Assembly (NCBI RefSeq): GCF_014083985.1
Contig: NZ_CP046907.1
Location: 4,254,501-4,318,500 of the forward strand
Direction of reading: 5' to 3'
Origin: Streptomyces sp. SCUT-3
GTDB taxonomy: Bacteria > Actinomycetota > Actinomycetes > Streptomycetales > Streptomycetaceae
Length of the DNA: 64,000 bases
The notes beneath the pieces are model-generated. The model saw only the letters and a list, made by a program, of their open reading frames with translations, was not told the origin of the DNA and made no database searches. Of the stretch, positions 43,879 through 52,307 are shown in pieces (position 1 is the first letter of the stretch; each line of letters opens with the position of its first letter). Made by a program: the position numbers and the translations under genes.

Positions 43879-44742
43879 CTACTGGACGTCCACGTAGTCG
43901 CCGGTCGCCTTGACCGCCGGGGTGGTGGAGGTGCCGGCGAAGTTCCAGCGCCAGTAGCCGTCGACGGAGGCGGTGACGGTGGTCTTCAGGGCGCCGTAGC
44001 TGCCGGAGGTGACCGTCTTGACGGTCGAGTAGGTGTCGGTGCCCTTCTTGCGGAACTGCAGCTTCACCGACTGGTTGGTGTAGCCGTGGTACTTGTGCGT
44101 CTCCCAGTTGGCGCGGGTCAGGTTGCCCGTGACGGTGATCGTCTTGCCCTTGACGACCGGCTCCGGCGAGGCGTTGACCGTCAGCTTGGAGTACCGCTGG
44201 ACGCGGTGCTTGGCGTGGAAGTCGTTCCAGTAGACCTCGCCGTCGTTGGAGATCACGCCGGCGGTGACGTTCCAGCTGCCGGCCAGGGAGTTCGCGTACA
44301 GGTCGACCTGCGGGTCGACCGTGATGGTCATCTTGCAGGTCGAGGTGGTGGCGGAGGAGGCCGTGCAGGTGGCCGCTTCCTCGTTCATCATCAGCAGGCC
44401 GTCGATGTCGGTCTCGACGTTCGTGCCGTGCCACAGGTCGACGTACGCGTCGTAGATGCCGGACGCGTGGGAGGCGGTCACCGAGACGTTGATCGTCTTC
44501 GCGTTCGTGGTGCCAAGGACGATGTCCTTGCCGCTGTTCACGGTGACCTTGCTGATCGTGGGCAGCGCGGTCGCGGCACGCGCCGACTGGCGCGCGGACG
44601 GGGCCTCGGCCCCGGAGAAACGCTCGGTGGCGGTCGGCTTGTCCAGGGAGGGAGCCCCCTGGTCGGCCTGCGCGGCAGGGACGGCGAGGGCCGCCAGGGC
44701 CAGGACGCCGGTCGCGACGGCCACGGTGGAGCGAATACGCAT
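43879..44742 (-). CDS. Secreted beta-sandwich protein, hypothetical
   Basis: A 287-residue exported protein. The signal peptide STVAVATGVLALAALAVPAA ends at AQA-D. The mature part has Ig-like or calcium-binding-like beta segments: DIVLGTTNAKTINVSVTAS, IYDAYVDLWHGTNVE, then the repeated motif VQRYSKLTVNASPEPV and KGKTITVTGNLTRANWE ending in DGYWRWNFAGTSTTPAV. Paralogues with this C-terminal half are common in Streptomyces secretomes. ATG 44742 follows GGGGAACAG. Function unknown; a cell-surface or matrix role is likely. Confidence 0.8.
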   Translation of the reverse strand: MRIRSTVAVATGVLALAALAVPAAQADQGAPSLDKPTATERFSGAEAPSARQSARAATALPTISKVTVNSGKDIVLGTTNAKTINVSVTASHASGIYDAYVDLWHGTNVETDIDGLLMMNEEAATCTASSATTSTCKMTITVDPQVDLYANSLAGSWNVTAGVISNDGEVYWNDFHAKHRVQRYSKLTVNASPEPVVKGKTITVTGNLTRANWETHKYHGYTNQSVKLQFRKKGTDTYSTVKTVTSGSYGALKTTVTASVDGYWRWNFAGTSTTPAVKATGDYVDVQ

Positions 44743-45077
44743 CTGTTCCCCAAGGATGAGGCGGGATCCGCGGCTGTTGTCCCCCGGCGGATCCCGAAGT
44801 GGTCTGTCGAGTCTGTGCGACTCGACAGGCCAGACACGCGGCGGGAGCGAAAGGTTGTACGGACGTGGAAACTTCATGGCTGTGAGGTGAAGTCGCCCTC
44901 ACGAACGGGCGGTTCGTGCCGTTCGTGCCGACGGCCGGCCTCAACTGCCGCAGGCTGTAGGTGACGTGCCGCCCGGCCCCGGCGCGGGCCGGGCGCCGCC
45001 GCGAGACACTCCGGCAACCTGTTGCCCCTCCGGCGCCCGGCGCGAGGAGGGTTCGTCCGAAGGCGTCGTGACGGTTC

Positions 45078-45770
45078 TCATCCGCCGAGGGAGTCCGGCC
45101 GCTCAGGCCGGCCGCCGACCTTCACGATGCCCGACTCGTAGGCGAACACCACCGCCTGGGCGCGGCTGCGGAGATTCAGCTTGGTCATCGCCCGGTGCAG
45201 GTGCGTCTTGACGGTGGACTCGCTGACGCACATGCGCTCGGCGATCTCCTCGTTGGCGAGGCCCTCGGCGACGAACCCGAGCACTTCCACCTCGCGGCTC
45301 GTGAGCATGCCCGTCGAGTCGGTCCGGGTTCGGGACTGCTGGTGGTGGGCGGTGTGTCTTTCGACCAGTTGCCGGACACGGGCGGGGGCCACCAGCAGGT
45401 CGGCGCTGAGGGTCGCGGTGACGGCGCTGAGCAGTTGGGCCGGCGGCATGTCCTTCAGCAGGAAACCGCTGCAGCCGGCGCGCAGGGCCGCGTAGACGAA
45501 CTCGTCGTCGTCGAAGGTGGTGAGGACGACGATGCGCGGAGTCGGGTCGAGGCCGAGGGCGAGGATGCGCTCGGTGGCGGCGAGGCCGCTGAGCCGGGGC
45601 ATCTTGATGTCCATCAGGACGAGTTCGGGGCGGTGCTCGCGTGCCGCGGCGACGGCCTCCTCCCCGTCCGAGGCCTCCGCCACCGGGCCCAGCCCCTCCA
45701 CCGTGCGCAGGAGTGTGACGATGCCGGAGCGGATGAGGTGCTGGTCGTCCACCACCAGGATGCGGGCCAC
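45078..45770 (-). CDS. NarL/LuxR-type response regulator
   Basis: A 230-residue response regulator. The receiver has ILVVDDQHLIRSGIVTLL, the phosphorylatable Asp in LVLMDIKMPRLSG and the conserved Lys in FLLKDMPPAQLL. The LuxR HTH is LTSREVEVLGFVAEGLANEE with CVSESTVKTHLHRAMTKL. It lies 31 bases downstream of the histidine kinase gene on the same strand and is certainly its partner. The signal and targets are unknown; the nearby lipoprotein gene is a possible target. Confidence 0.93.
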   Translation of the reverse strand: MARILVVDDQHLIRSGIVTLLRTVEGLGPVAEASDGEEAVAAAREHRPELVLMDIKMPRLSGLAATERILALGLDPTPRIVVLTTFDDDEFVYAALRAGCSGFLLKDMPPAQLLSAVTATLSADLLVAPARVRQLVERHTAHHQQSRTRTDSTGMLTSREVEVLGFVAEGLANEEIAERMCVSESTVKTHLHRAMTKLNLRSRAQAVVFAYESGIVKVGGRPERPDSLGG

Positions 45771-45801
45771 AGCGCTCCTCGGAAGATGCTCGCGTCACGG
45801 A

Positions 45802-46995
45802 TCAGCCGCCGGCCCGGTCCTGTTCCAGGGGAAGACGGAGCTGTACCCGGAAGCCGCCCCCCGGGCACGCTTCGGCAGTCAGCGAGCCGTGCCAAATCTT
45901 GGCCCGTTCCCGCATCCCGATCAAGCCGTGCCCGGGCCCCTCGGAGGGTGCGGCCGAGAGCGCACCGCCCCGGTCGAGAACGGTGACCCGCAGTTCGTCG
46001 TCCAGGTATCGGACGGCCACTTCGGCGGCGGACGCCCCGGAGTGCTTCACGACATTGGTCAGGGCCTCTTGGACGACGCGGTAGGCGCACAGTTCGATCC
46101 CCGGGTGCAGGGGCCTGCGCTCCCCCGAGAAGCGGACCTCGACGCGCACGCCGGCCGCCTCCAGCCGCTCGGCGAGCGCGGGTATGCGGTCGACACCGGC
46201 CAGCAGGTCGACGGGGACCGGAGCGGCGGGGTCCTCCGGGCCGGCCGCGCCGCCGAGATCGTGGGTGCGCAGTACGACCAGTAGCCGGCGAAGCTCGTCC
46301 AGCGCCTCCCGTCCGGCTGTGGCGGCGGCGTCGAGCGCCTTGTGGGCGCCGGGAGGATCGGAGAGGAACAAGTACTCGGCGAGTCCCGTCTGCAGGGTGA
46401 TGATCGTCATGTGCTGCGAGATCGTGTCGTGGAGCTCGCGCGCGATGCGGAAACGCTCGTCGAGGACGGCCCGACGTGCCTCCTGGCGCTGCTGCCGGTC
46501 GAGCAGGGCGGTGAGCCGCCGCAACTCCGCGTTGCGTTCGGCGAGACGGCGCTGGGTGAGCCCGAAGGCGAGGGCGACGGCCGGCACGATCAGGGCCTGA
46601 ACGGCCACGACGGGCCAGGGCAGCCGACCGCACGCCCCGCTGAGCGCGATGACCGTCGCCAGCAGTGCGGCACCGCACACGATGCGGGCACGCCGTTCAC
46701 GGGCCGAGACGGAGAAGAACGCGATCGCCGGCACCCAGAAGTTGAGGGAGGGCTGGTACCCGAGCACCAGGTACCCGGCGAAGCCCGCCGCCGTGATCAC
46801 GAGCACGCCGAACGGCCGGTTCTCCCGCAGGGCGAGCGACAGGGCGATCACCACGGTGAGCAGATGGGCCCACAGGTCGAACGGCCGCCAGGGCTCAGGG
46901 TGGTAGAAAGCCCCGGCCAGGGAGCCGGCGACGGCGAAACCCACGGCCAGGGCGACGTTGGCCGGGCGCGGGCGGAAGGCCTGCATCGCGGGCAT
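45802..46995 (-). CDS. Sensor histidine kinase (HisKA_3 type)
   Basis: A 397-residue NarX/DesK-like kinase. Four to five membrane helices occupy residues about 10-150 (NVALAVGFAVAGSLAGAFYH, LLTVVIALSLALRE, VLVITAAGFAGYLVLGY and others). The dimerisation helix with the phospho-His is RIARELHDTISQHMTIITLQ. The ATPase has VVQEALTNVVKHSGAS and GHGLIGMRERAKIW. No extracellular sensor domain is evident, so the signal may be sensed in the membrane. ATG 46995 is used; a TTG 27 bases further upstream with GGGGGAG is an alternative. Confidence 0.9.
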   Translation of the reverse strand: MPAMQAFRPRPANVALAVGFAVAGSLAGAFYHPEPWRPFDLWAHLLTVVIALSLALRENRPFGVLVITAAGFAGYLVLGYQPSLNFWVPAIAFFSVSARERRARIVCGAALLATVIALSGACGRLPWPVVAVQALIVPAVALAFGLTQRRLAERNAELRRLTALLDRQQRQEARRAVLDERFRIARELHDTISQHMTIITLQTGLAEYLFLSDPPGAHKALDAAATAGREALDELRRLLVVLRTHDLGGAAGPEDPAAPVPVDLLAGVDRIPALAERLEAAGVRVEVRFSGERRPLHPGIELCAYRVVQEALTNVVKHSGASAAEVAVRYLDDELRVTVLDRGGALSAAPSEGPGHGLIGMRERAKIWHGSLTAEACPGGGFRVQLRLPLEQDRAGG

Positions 46996-47152
46996 CCGGA
47001 CATGGTAGGCGACGGTTCCCAACTGCTCCCCCGCTGTGAGTCGCACTCGGCAGCCTGCCCTGCCGGTGACGTCCCGGCAGGGCAGGCTGCGGCCGGTGTG
47101 GGCGGCGGCCGGCGGGCGGCGGTGCACCGCATGCCCCTGCCGCCCGGGTCCG

Positions 47153-48010
47153 TCAGGAGGACATGATGAAGTCCAGGGCGAAGCCGGAAGCGGTCGTCCA
47201 GTGGGTGAGGCGGGCACCGTCGTCGAACGCCACCGTGCGGGGCAGGTCGACGCTGATCGGCTCGCGCCCGTCGCTGCTGTCGCTGCCGTGCTCGCGGCCG
47301 TGGAGGAAGAGGGTGAAGAAGTCCGTCTCGTACTGGTCCATGGGGATGCCGCCGGCGAGCATGGCGCTGTACGCCTCGTCGCCCGGAGCGAGCGTGACGG
47401 GCTCCTCCATGGCGCTGTCCTCGTACACGTCGACGGGGTACCGGGCATCGGTGTGGTCGCCGAGGTACACGTAGGGGTAGTGGTGGACGCTGCACTCCCT
47501 CTCGCCGACGTTGGTCGCGGTGATGAGGATGTGCCTGGGGTCCTCGCCCTTCTTGTCCTGGAGCGTGGTGCTGAACGAGAGGTCCTTCGAGGCGCAGAGG
47601 GCGGCGGCGCCGCCACCGCCGCCACCGCCGCCACCGCCGGTGCTGCCGCTGCCGACGCCACTGCCGCCGGTGCTGCCGCTCCCGACACCGCTCCCGACGC
47701 CGCTGCTGCCACCGGCGCTTCCGCCCCCGCCGCCGGTGCTGCCGCTGCCGACACCGCTGCTGCCGCCGGTGCTGCCCGAATCCGTCTTGTCGGGCCTGCC
47801 CGATCCCGTCCGGTCCGGCTGCGTCGCTCCCTCCGCTCCCGCCGCGCTCGACCGGTCCGACGAACCGGAAGTGTTCGCGCTGTTGGCCGTGTTCGGCTGG
47901 CACGCCGTGGAGGCGAGCACCGTGGCGACCGCCACGGCCGCGAGGGCGCAGGACTTCCAGCCCCCGGGGCTCCTGGAGGTCGTGCGGTCGTTGCGGGCAG
48001 GAGTGTTCAT
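47153..48010 (-). CDS. DUF4232 lipoprotein with long Gly/Ser linker
   Basis: A 285-residue lipoprotein. The hydrophobic signal SCALAAVAVATVLASTAC ends in a lipobox cysteine. About 100 residues of Gly/Ser repeats (GSGSTGGSGVGSGSTGG type, ending in a run of ten Gly) tether a C-terminal DUF4232 domain (LSFSTTLQDKKGEDPRHILI, GERECSVHHYPYVYLGD, ISVDLPRTVAFDDGA). DUF4232 domains are common on Streptomyces surface proteins and have no known activity. ATG 48010. The linker DNA is a degenerate short tandem repeat. Confidence 0.82.
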   Translation of the reverse strand: MNTPARNDRTTSRSPGGWKSCALAAVAVATVLASTACQPNTANSANTSGSSDRSSAAGAEGATQPDRTGSGRPDKTDSGSTGGSSGVGSGSTGGGGGSAGGSSGVGSGVGSGSTGGSGVGSGSTGGGGGGGGGGAAALCASKDLSFSTTLQDKKGEDPRHILITATNVGERECSVHHYPYVYLGDHTDARYPVDVYEDSAMEEPVTLAPGDEAYSAMLAGGIPMDQYETDFFTLFLHGREHGSDSSDGREPISVDLPRTVAFDDGARLTHWTTASGFALDFIMSS

Positions 48011-48562
48011 TGCGTTCCCCCGTAATCGGTCGTACATGGCCGCTCTCGGTTCCCGGCGGCAGGCCGAGTCCCGTCCTCGTGCCGTGACTCTCCTCGCCGG
48101 GGTGGTGCGCCGGCACGTCGTCCCGGCGATGCCGAGGCTAGGAGAGCGGAGGTGTCAACGGCGTCCCGCAGAGAGCCGATGGTTCCGTCAACTTCGTTCG
48201 GCGATTCGCTGTTCGAGGTAAACCTCGCGCTGACGGCCGGGGTCGTCCTGCGGTTGACCCGTCAGCCGCAGGACGCCCCCGGGGACTGCACGCGGTGAAC
48301 CTCGGCCCGGAGGAGGCCGCCACGCACCTCGCGGTGGGGATGGCCGCGCAGGAGCTGGGGCGCGGGAAGGTCGCGGAGCAGGCGCACGCCCGACGGGGAC
48401 TGATCCCCCGCATGCCGCCGCGGACCGAGGGCGTGCGGCCTGTGGTGGCACTGGCGGTCCCGGACTCCGGATCCCGAACCCCGCCCGGTGCCGGCCGGAG
48501 TCGGCGGGCGGGGGAGCTGCCGGGGCGCTGAGGGGGCACTGCCGGGGTGCTGCGGGGCCTCA
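48011..48562. other. Intergenic region, no supported gene
   Basis: About 550 bases between the lipoprotein start and the SARP-type operator. Frames are open on both strands, but none shows a recognisable protein, signal peptide or convincing ribosome site. It should contain the lipoprotein promoter. An AT-richer patch lies at 48180-48230. Confidence 0.5.
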
Positions 48563-48622
48563 TGGACGCGCGTTGACTCCCCCTGGACGCGTGCTTGGAG
48601 CCCGCTTGAGCCGCGTTGACCG
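48563..48622 (+). promoter_or_regulatory. SARP-type operator: six heptamer direct repeats
   Basis: Heptamers TGGACGC, TTGACTC, TGGACGC, TTGGAGC, TTGAGCC and TTGACCG begin at 48563, 48573, 48584, 48595, 48606 and 48616, a spacing of 10, 11, 11, 11 and 10 bases. Direct heptamers at 11-bp period just upstream of the -10 region are the classical binding sites of SARP activators (ActII-ORF4, DnrI). The adenylation-enzyme operon starts 125 bases downstream, and a SARP gene lies at the other end of the cluster. Confidence 0.75.
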
Positions 48623-48747
48623 GGGCGAGCGACCCCTGTGAGTCTCTGCGGCGTCACACCCCGGCACTCCGATGGTCCGGCACATCGGGCCGGCCCCTGC
48701 CGGAGCCCCGTTTGCCCCCCACCCCCACGGACGGGAGCGAGTCCCCC

Positions 48748-50259
48748 ATGCCCTCCCAGAGCTTTCTCGGGTCGTTCGCCGAGTCGGCGGAGGAGCACCC
48801 CGACAGGTGCGCCCTCGCCCTGGACGACCGTCAGGTCACCTACCGGGAACTGCAGGACGCCGCCTCCTGGTTCCGTACCGGGACGGCACTGCCCGGTCTG
48901 CCCGCGGGGCGGCCGGTGTGCGTTCCCGCGGTCAAGACCCCGGAGACCCTCGCGCTGCTCCTCGCCGCGCTGGCGGACCGCCGGCAGATCCTGCTGCCCT
49001 CGCCCGAACTGGGAGAGGAGGTGCTGCTGCGCCTGTGCCGGCAGGCGTCCTGCTCCGCCGTCCTCCTCGCCGGGCGTGACGCGGACGGCCGCCCCTCGCT
49101 GACCGTCCGAGCTGTGGAGGCGGTGCCGGAGGAGGCCGAGGGGTTCCGGCTGCCCGGCCCGGACGAGGCGCAGCTGATGCTGACGACCTCCGGGTCGACG
49201 GGCACCCCGAAGATCGTCCCGATCCTCGCCGAGGCGGCCGACCGCTTCATGGAGTGGGGTGCCGGGCAGTTCGGGCTGCGGCCGGGGAAGAGGGTACTGA
49301 GCTACGCGCCGCTGAACTTCGACCTCTCCCTGCTCGACGTGTGGGCGGCGCTGCGGGCGGGGGCCGAGGTGGTCCTGGTGGACCAGGAGCGGGCCACCGA
49401 CGCCGCGTACCTGGCAGGTCTCCTGGAGAGGTACCCGGTCCACCTGGTGCAGGCGGTGCCGCTGTTCTACCGGCTCCTGCTGGACGGCGGACCCTCCGGC
49501 GCGCGCCGGTTCCCCGACGTCGGGCACGTGGTCTTCACCGGCGACGCGATGCCGTACGACCTGCTGCGCCGGCTCCCCGACGCGTTCCCCGGGGCGTGTC
49601 TGCACAACGTCTTCGGCTGCACCGAGACCAACGACAGCTTCCGCCACGAGGTGGACCCGGCCGCGGTCGCGCCGGGGGAGGTGCTTCCCGTCGGCCGGCC
49701 CCTGCCCGGGGTGGAGGCGGTGGTCACCGGCTCCGACGGCGCGGTCCTGGAAGGGCCGTGCACCGGGGAGCTGCTGGTGTCCACGCCGTTCCAGACCTCC
49801 GGCTACCTGGAGACCCGCCGCAACGCGGACGTCTTCGTCCGGCTGCCGGGCGACGCCTCGGGGCGCGTGTACTACCGCACCGGCGACATCGTGACGCGCC
49901 GGGCCGACGGCCTGTACCTGCTGGAGGGCCGCAGCGACTTCCACGTCAAGGTCCGCGGGGTGCGCGTCAACCTGCAGGAGATCGAGCAGGTTCTCCGCGA
50001 CCACCCGGAGGTGGGCGACGCCGCCGTGGTGGCCCTTCCCGACGAGGTGGCCGGTGTCCGGCTGCACGCCCAGGTGCAGCGCCTTCCCGGCAGCGGCCTG
50101 CGCTCCCTGGCCCTGCGCACCCACTGCTCCCGTCACCTGCCCCGGCCCGCGGTCCCCGCCTCCCTCGTGGTCGCGGACGATCCGCTGCCGCGCATGCCGA
50201 CGGGCAAGCCCGACCGAAACCTCATCAGGAAGAACCGGATGGAGAAGGAGCCCGCATGA
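48748..50259 (+). CDS. Stand-alone NRPS-type adenylation enzyme
   Basis: A 503-residue AMP-forming ligase expected to activate an amino acid and load it on the adjacent carrier protein. Core motifs: A3 LMLTTSGSTGTPK, A5 NVFGCTETNDS, A7 YYRTGDIVTRR, A8 FHVKVRGVRVNLQEIEQVL and A10 MPTGKPDRNLI. ATG 48748 begins the family-like SQSFLGSFAESAEEHPDRCA. The stop overlaps the carrier start (ATGA). If this is a showdomycin-type locus the substrate would be L-glutamine. I did not extract the specificity code, so L-proline, the substrate of similar stand-alone enzymes in pyrrole pathways, is not excluded by sequence. Confidence 0.88.
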   Translation: MPSQSFLGSFAESAEEHPDRCALALDDRQVTYRELQDAASWFRTGTALPGLPAGRPVCVPAVKTPETLALLLAALADRRQILLPSPELGEEVLLRLCRQASCSAVLLAGRDADGRPSLTVRAVEAVPEEAEGFRLPGPDEAQLMLTTSGSTGTPKIVPILAEAADRFMEWGAGQFGLRPGKRVLSYAPLNFDLSLLDVWAALRAGAEVVLVDQERATDAAYLAGLLERYPVHLVQAVPLFYRLLLDGGPSGARRFPDVGHVVFTGDAMPYDLLRRLPDAFPGACLHNVFGCTETNDSFRHEVDPAAVAPGEVLPVGRPLPGVEAVVTGSDGAVLEGPCTGELLVSTPFQTSGYLETRRNADVFVRLPGDASGRVYYRTGDIVTRRADGLYLLEGRSDFHVKVRGVRVNLQEIEQVLRDHPEVGDAAVVALPDEVAGVRLHAQVQRLPGSGLRSLALRTHCSRHLPRPAVPASLVVADDPLPRMPTGKPDRNLIRKNRMEKEPA

Positions 50260-50510
50260 GCGGCGACATCAAGGACTTCATCATCACGCAGTTCCTGCCC
50301 GACATCGACCCGGCCGAACTGTCCGACGACTACGACCTGGTGGAGAACGGAGTGGTCGACAGCCTCGGGCTCCTGCGCGTGGTCGCCTGGGTGTCCGAGA
50401 CCCACGGGCTGTCGCTGGACGACATCCCGATCGCCCCGGACAACTTCCGCAGCGTCGAGGCCATACGGCGCTTCGTGGCCGAGGCCCGGGTCTCCGCCGG
50501 CCTCCACTGA
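50256..50510 (+). CDS. Acyl/peptidyl carrier protein
   Basis: An 84-residue stand-alone carrier protein. The 4'-phosphopantetheine attachment Ser is in LVENGVVDSLGLLRVVAWV. It is translationally coupled to the adenylation enzyme, which fixes its partner. It should carry the aminoacyl group while the downstream cyclase and dehydrogenase act on it, as carrier-bound prolyl is handled in pyrrole-2-carboxylate pathways. Confidence 0.93.
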   Translation: MSGDIKDFIITQFLPDIDPAELSDDYDLVENGVVDSLGLLRVVAWVSETHGLSLDDIPIAPDNFRSVEAIRRFVAEARVSAGLH

Positions 50511-50633
50511 GCCGCTCCCGCACCATCGGGTCCTTCCGGACCGCAGTTCCTCTCCCTCGCCGTACGCGGCGACCGCACATCACGCTGTCGCCGTCACACA
50601 GAAGGCCACAGCCGACAAGAAAAGGGGAAAGTC

Positions 50634-51008
50634 GTGATCATTCGCAGCCTCGAGGACGTCAAGGACATCGAGTGGGGCAACGGCCTCAGCCGGCGTCTGC
50701 TGACCGAGGAGGACGGCATGGGTTACACCCTCACCGACACGGTCGTCTACAAGGGGACCTCCTCCGCGCTCCAGTACGAGCGGCACCTGGAGGCCTGCTA
50801 CTGCATCGAGGGCAGCGGCGCGGTCCGCACCGTCGACGGCGAGGTCATCCCGATCAAGCAGGGCACCATGTACGCCCTCGACAAGCACGACGCCCACCAC
50901 CTGATCGCCTCCGACCACGAGGACTTCCGCCTGGTGTGCGTCTTCTCCCCGGCGTTGCGCGGCGACGAGGTCCACACCCTCAGCGAGGACGGCTACTCGC
51001 GTTACTGA
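50634..51008 (+). CDS. Ectoine-synthase-like cupin cyclase
   Basis: A 124-residue cupin clearly related to EctC: the N-terminus MIIRSLEDVKDIEWGNGLSR, then LEACYCIEGSGAVRTVDGEV, IPIKQGTMYALDKHDAHHL and LVCVFSPALRGDEVH follow EctC almost motif by motif. No ectA, ectB or ectD is present. EctC closes a cyclic amidine, and as a side reaction makes 5-amino-3,4-dihydro-2H-pyrrole-2-carboxylate from glutamine. In this operon it probably cyclises carrier-bound glutaminyl to that five-membered amidine. GTG 50634 follows AAAGGGGAAAG. The 123-base gap before it has no hairpin that I can see. Confidence 0.88.
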   Translation: MIIRSLEDVKDIEWGNGLSRRLLTEEDGMGYTLTDTVVYKGTSSALQYERHLEACYCIEGSGAVRTVDGEVIPIKQGTMYALDKHDAHHLIASDHEDFRLVCVFSPALRGDEVHTLSEDGYSRY

Positions 51009-51099
51009 CACAGGGCCTCACATCCCATCGCCGTGTCCGGCCGGGGCGCGCCCGCGCGGACCCCTGCCGGACACGGCCACGAGGAGAGCGGGACACACC

Positions 51100-52238
51100 G
51101 TGATCAACTGGACGACCGAGCAGCTGGCTCACCGTGAGCGGCTGCGCCCGTACGCCGAGGAACTCGGCGCCGACCACGCCGAGTGGGACCACCGCGAGGA
51201 GTTCCCTCGGGAGAAGTGGGAGGTCCTGAGGAAGACCGACCTGCTGCGCCTGCCCTTCGAGCGGGAGTGGGGAGGGCTGGGCGAGGACCTGACGACCACC
51301 ATGTGCGTCCTGGAGGAGCTGGGGCGCAGCTGCCGCGACGCGGGCCTGAACTTCTCCGCCTCCACGCAGATCGTCAGCGTCGGCGTGCCGCTGCAGAGGT
51401 TCGGCTCGCGGGAGCTCAAGGAGCGCTACCTGCCGGGCATCGTGGACGGTTCCCTGATCTGCGCGCACGCGATCACCGAGCCGGACCACGGGTCGGACGT
51501 GCTGAACATCACCACCACCGCCGTCCGCGACGGCGACCACTACGTCATCGACGGCGGCAAGAAGTTCATCACCAACGCACCCGTGGCCGACGTCTTCCTG
51601 CTGTACGTGCGCACCGGCGGGGCGGGCAACCCCTGGGACTGAGCGTGTTCCTGGTCGAGCGCGACACCCCCGGACTGACGGTAGGGCCGGCCCTGGGGAA
51701 GATGGGGCTGCGCACCTCGCCGCTGAGCGAGCTGACCTTCGAGGGGATGCGGGTGCCCGCCGCACACCTGGTCGGCCCTGCGGGAGCCGGGCTGATGGTC
51801 CTCGACCACGTGATGAAGCGCGAGATCCTCTTCTCCTTCAGCATCACGCTGGGGGAGATGGAGCACCGCCTGGCCCGCTGCGTCGAGTACGCCCGCACGC
51901 GGCGGCAGTTCGGTCGGAGCATCGGGGAGTTCCAGTCCGTCTCCCACCGGATCGCCGACATGCGGATCGCGGTGGACACCTCCCGCAAGTGGCTGCACGA
52001 CACGGCGGAGAAGGTTCTCGCCGGCAAGGACACCACCTTGGACGTCGCCGCCACCAAGACGGTCGTCAGCGAGGCGAACTCGGCCACCGCCCTGGCGGCC
52101 CTGCAGATCTTCGGCGGCAACGGCTACCTCACCGGGACCGGCGTGGAGCAGGACGTGCGCAACGCGCTGGCGGGGACCGTCTACTCGGGCACGTCCGAGA
52201 TCCAGCGCAACCGCATCGCCGCCGTGCTCGGCCTCTAG
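51100..52238 (+). pseudogene. Acyl-CoA dehydrogenase-like enzyme, split by a frameshift
   Basis: Two frames together encode a normal flavin acyl-CoA dehydrogenase of about 379 residues. The first (51100-51642) ends YVRTGGAGNPWD-stop, and the second continues LGLSVFLVERDTPGLTVGPA to 52238. Inserting one base in the C-run at 51630-51633 gives GGAGNPLGLSVFLVERDTPG, as in homologues. The middle HAITEPDHGSDVLNITTTAV and the C-terminal GGNGYLTGTGVEQDVRNALA and GTSEIQRNRIAAVLGL are intact. Such enzymes aromatise carrier-bound prolyl to pyrrolyl; here it would oxidise the cyclic amidine to an aminopyrrole. The break may be a sequencing error, a real mutation or slippage (CCC re-pairing one base back). 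GTG 51100 follows GAGGAGAG. Confidence 0.85.
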
Positions 52239-52307
52239 CCGCCCCGCACCGTGCCGCCTCCCCCACCCGTCCTGCCACCGAAGCGGTTCACCCACCGGAG
52301 GACACCC

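Noticed and set aside
48262-48563. Small genes in the region before the SARP operator
   Set aside because: Open frames on both strands show no conserved-looking sequence and no plausible starts.
50634-51008. Ectoine biosynthesis locus
   Set aside because: The protein is EctC-like, but no diaminobutyrate aminotransferase, acetyltransferase or hydroxylase gene is nearby, and it sits between a carrier protein and a dehydrogenase gene.
51620-51645. Programmed frameshift as the default explanation for the split dehydrogenase
   Set aside because: Slippage of CCC one base back is possible, but there is no two-codon slippery heptamer and no clear downstream structure. A lost C in a homopolymer is simpler.
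48748-52238. Prolyl-to-pyrrole-2-carboxylate cassette (PltF/PltL/PltE type)
   Set aside because: The adenylation-carrier-dehydrogenase trio looks like it, but the inserted EctC-like cyclase and the C-glycosynthase downstream fit glutamine and an aminopyrrole better. The specificity code was not read, so this is a preference and not an exclusion.
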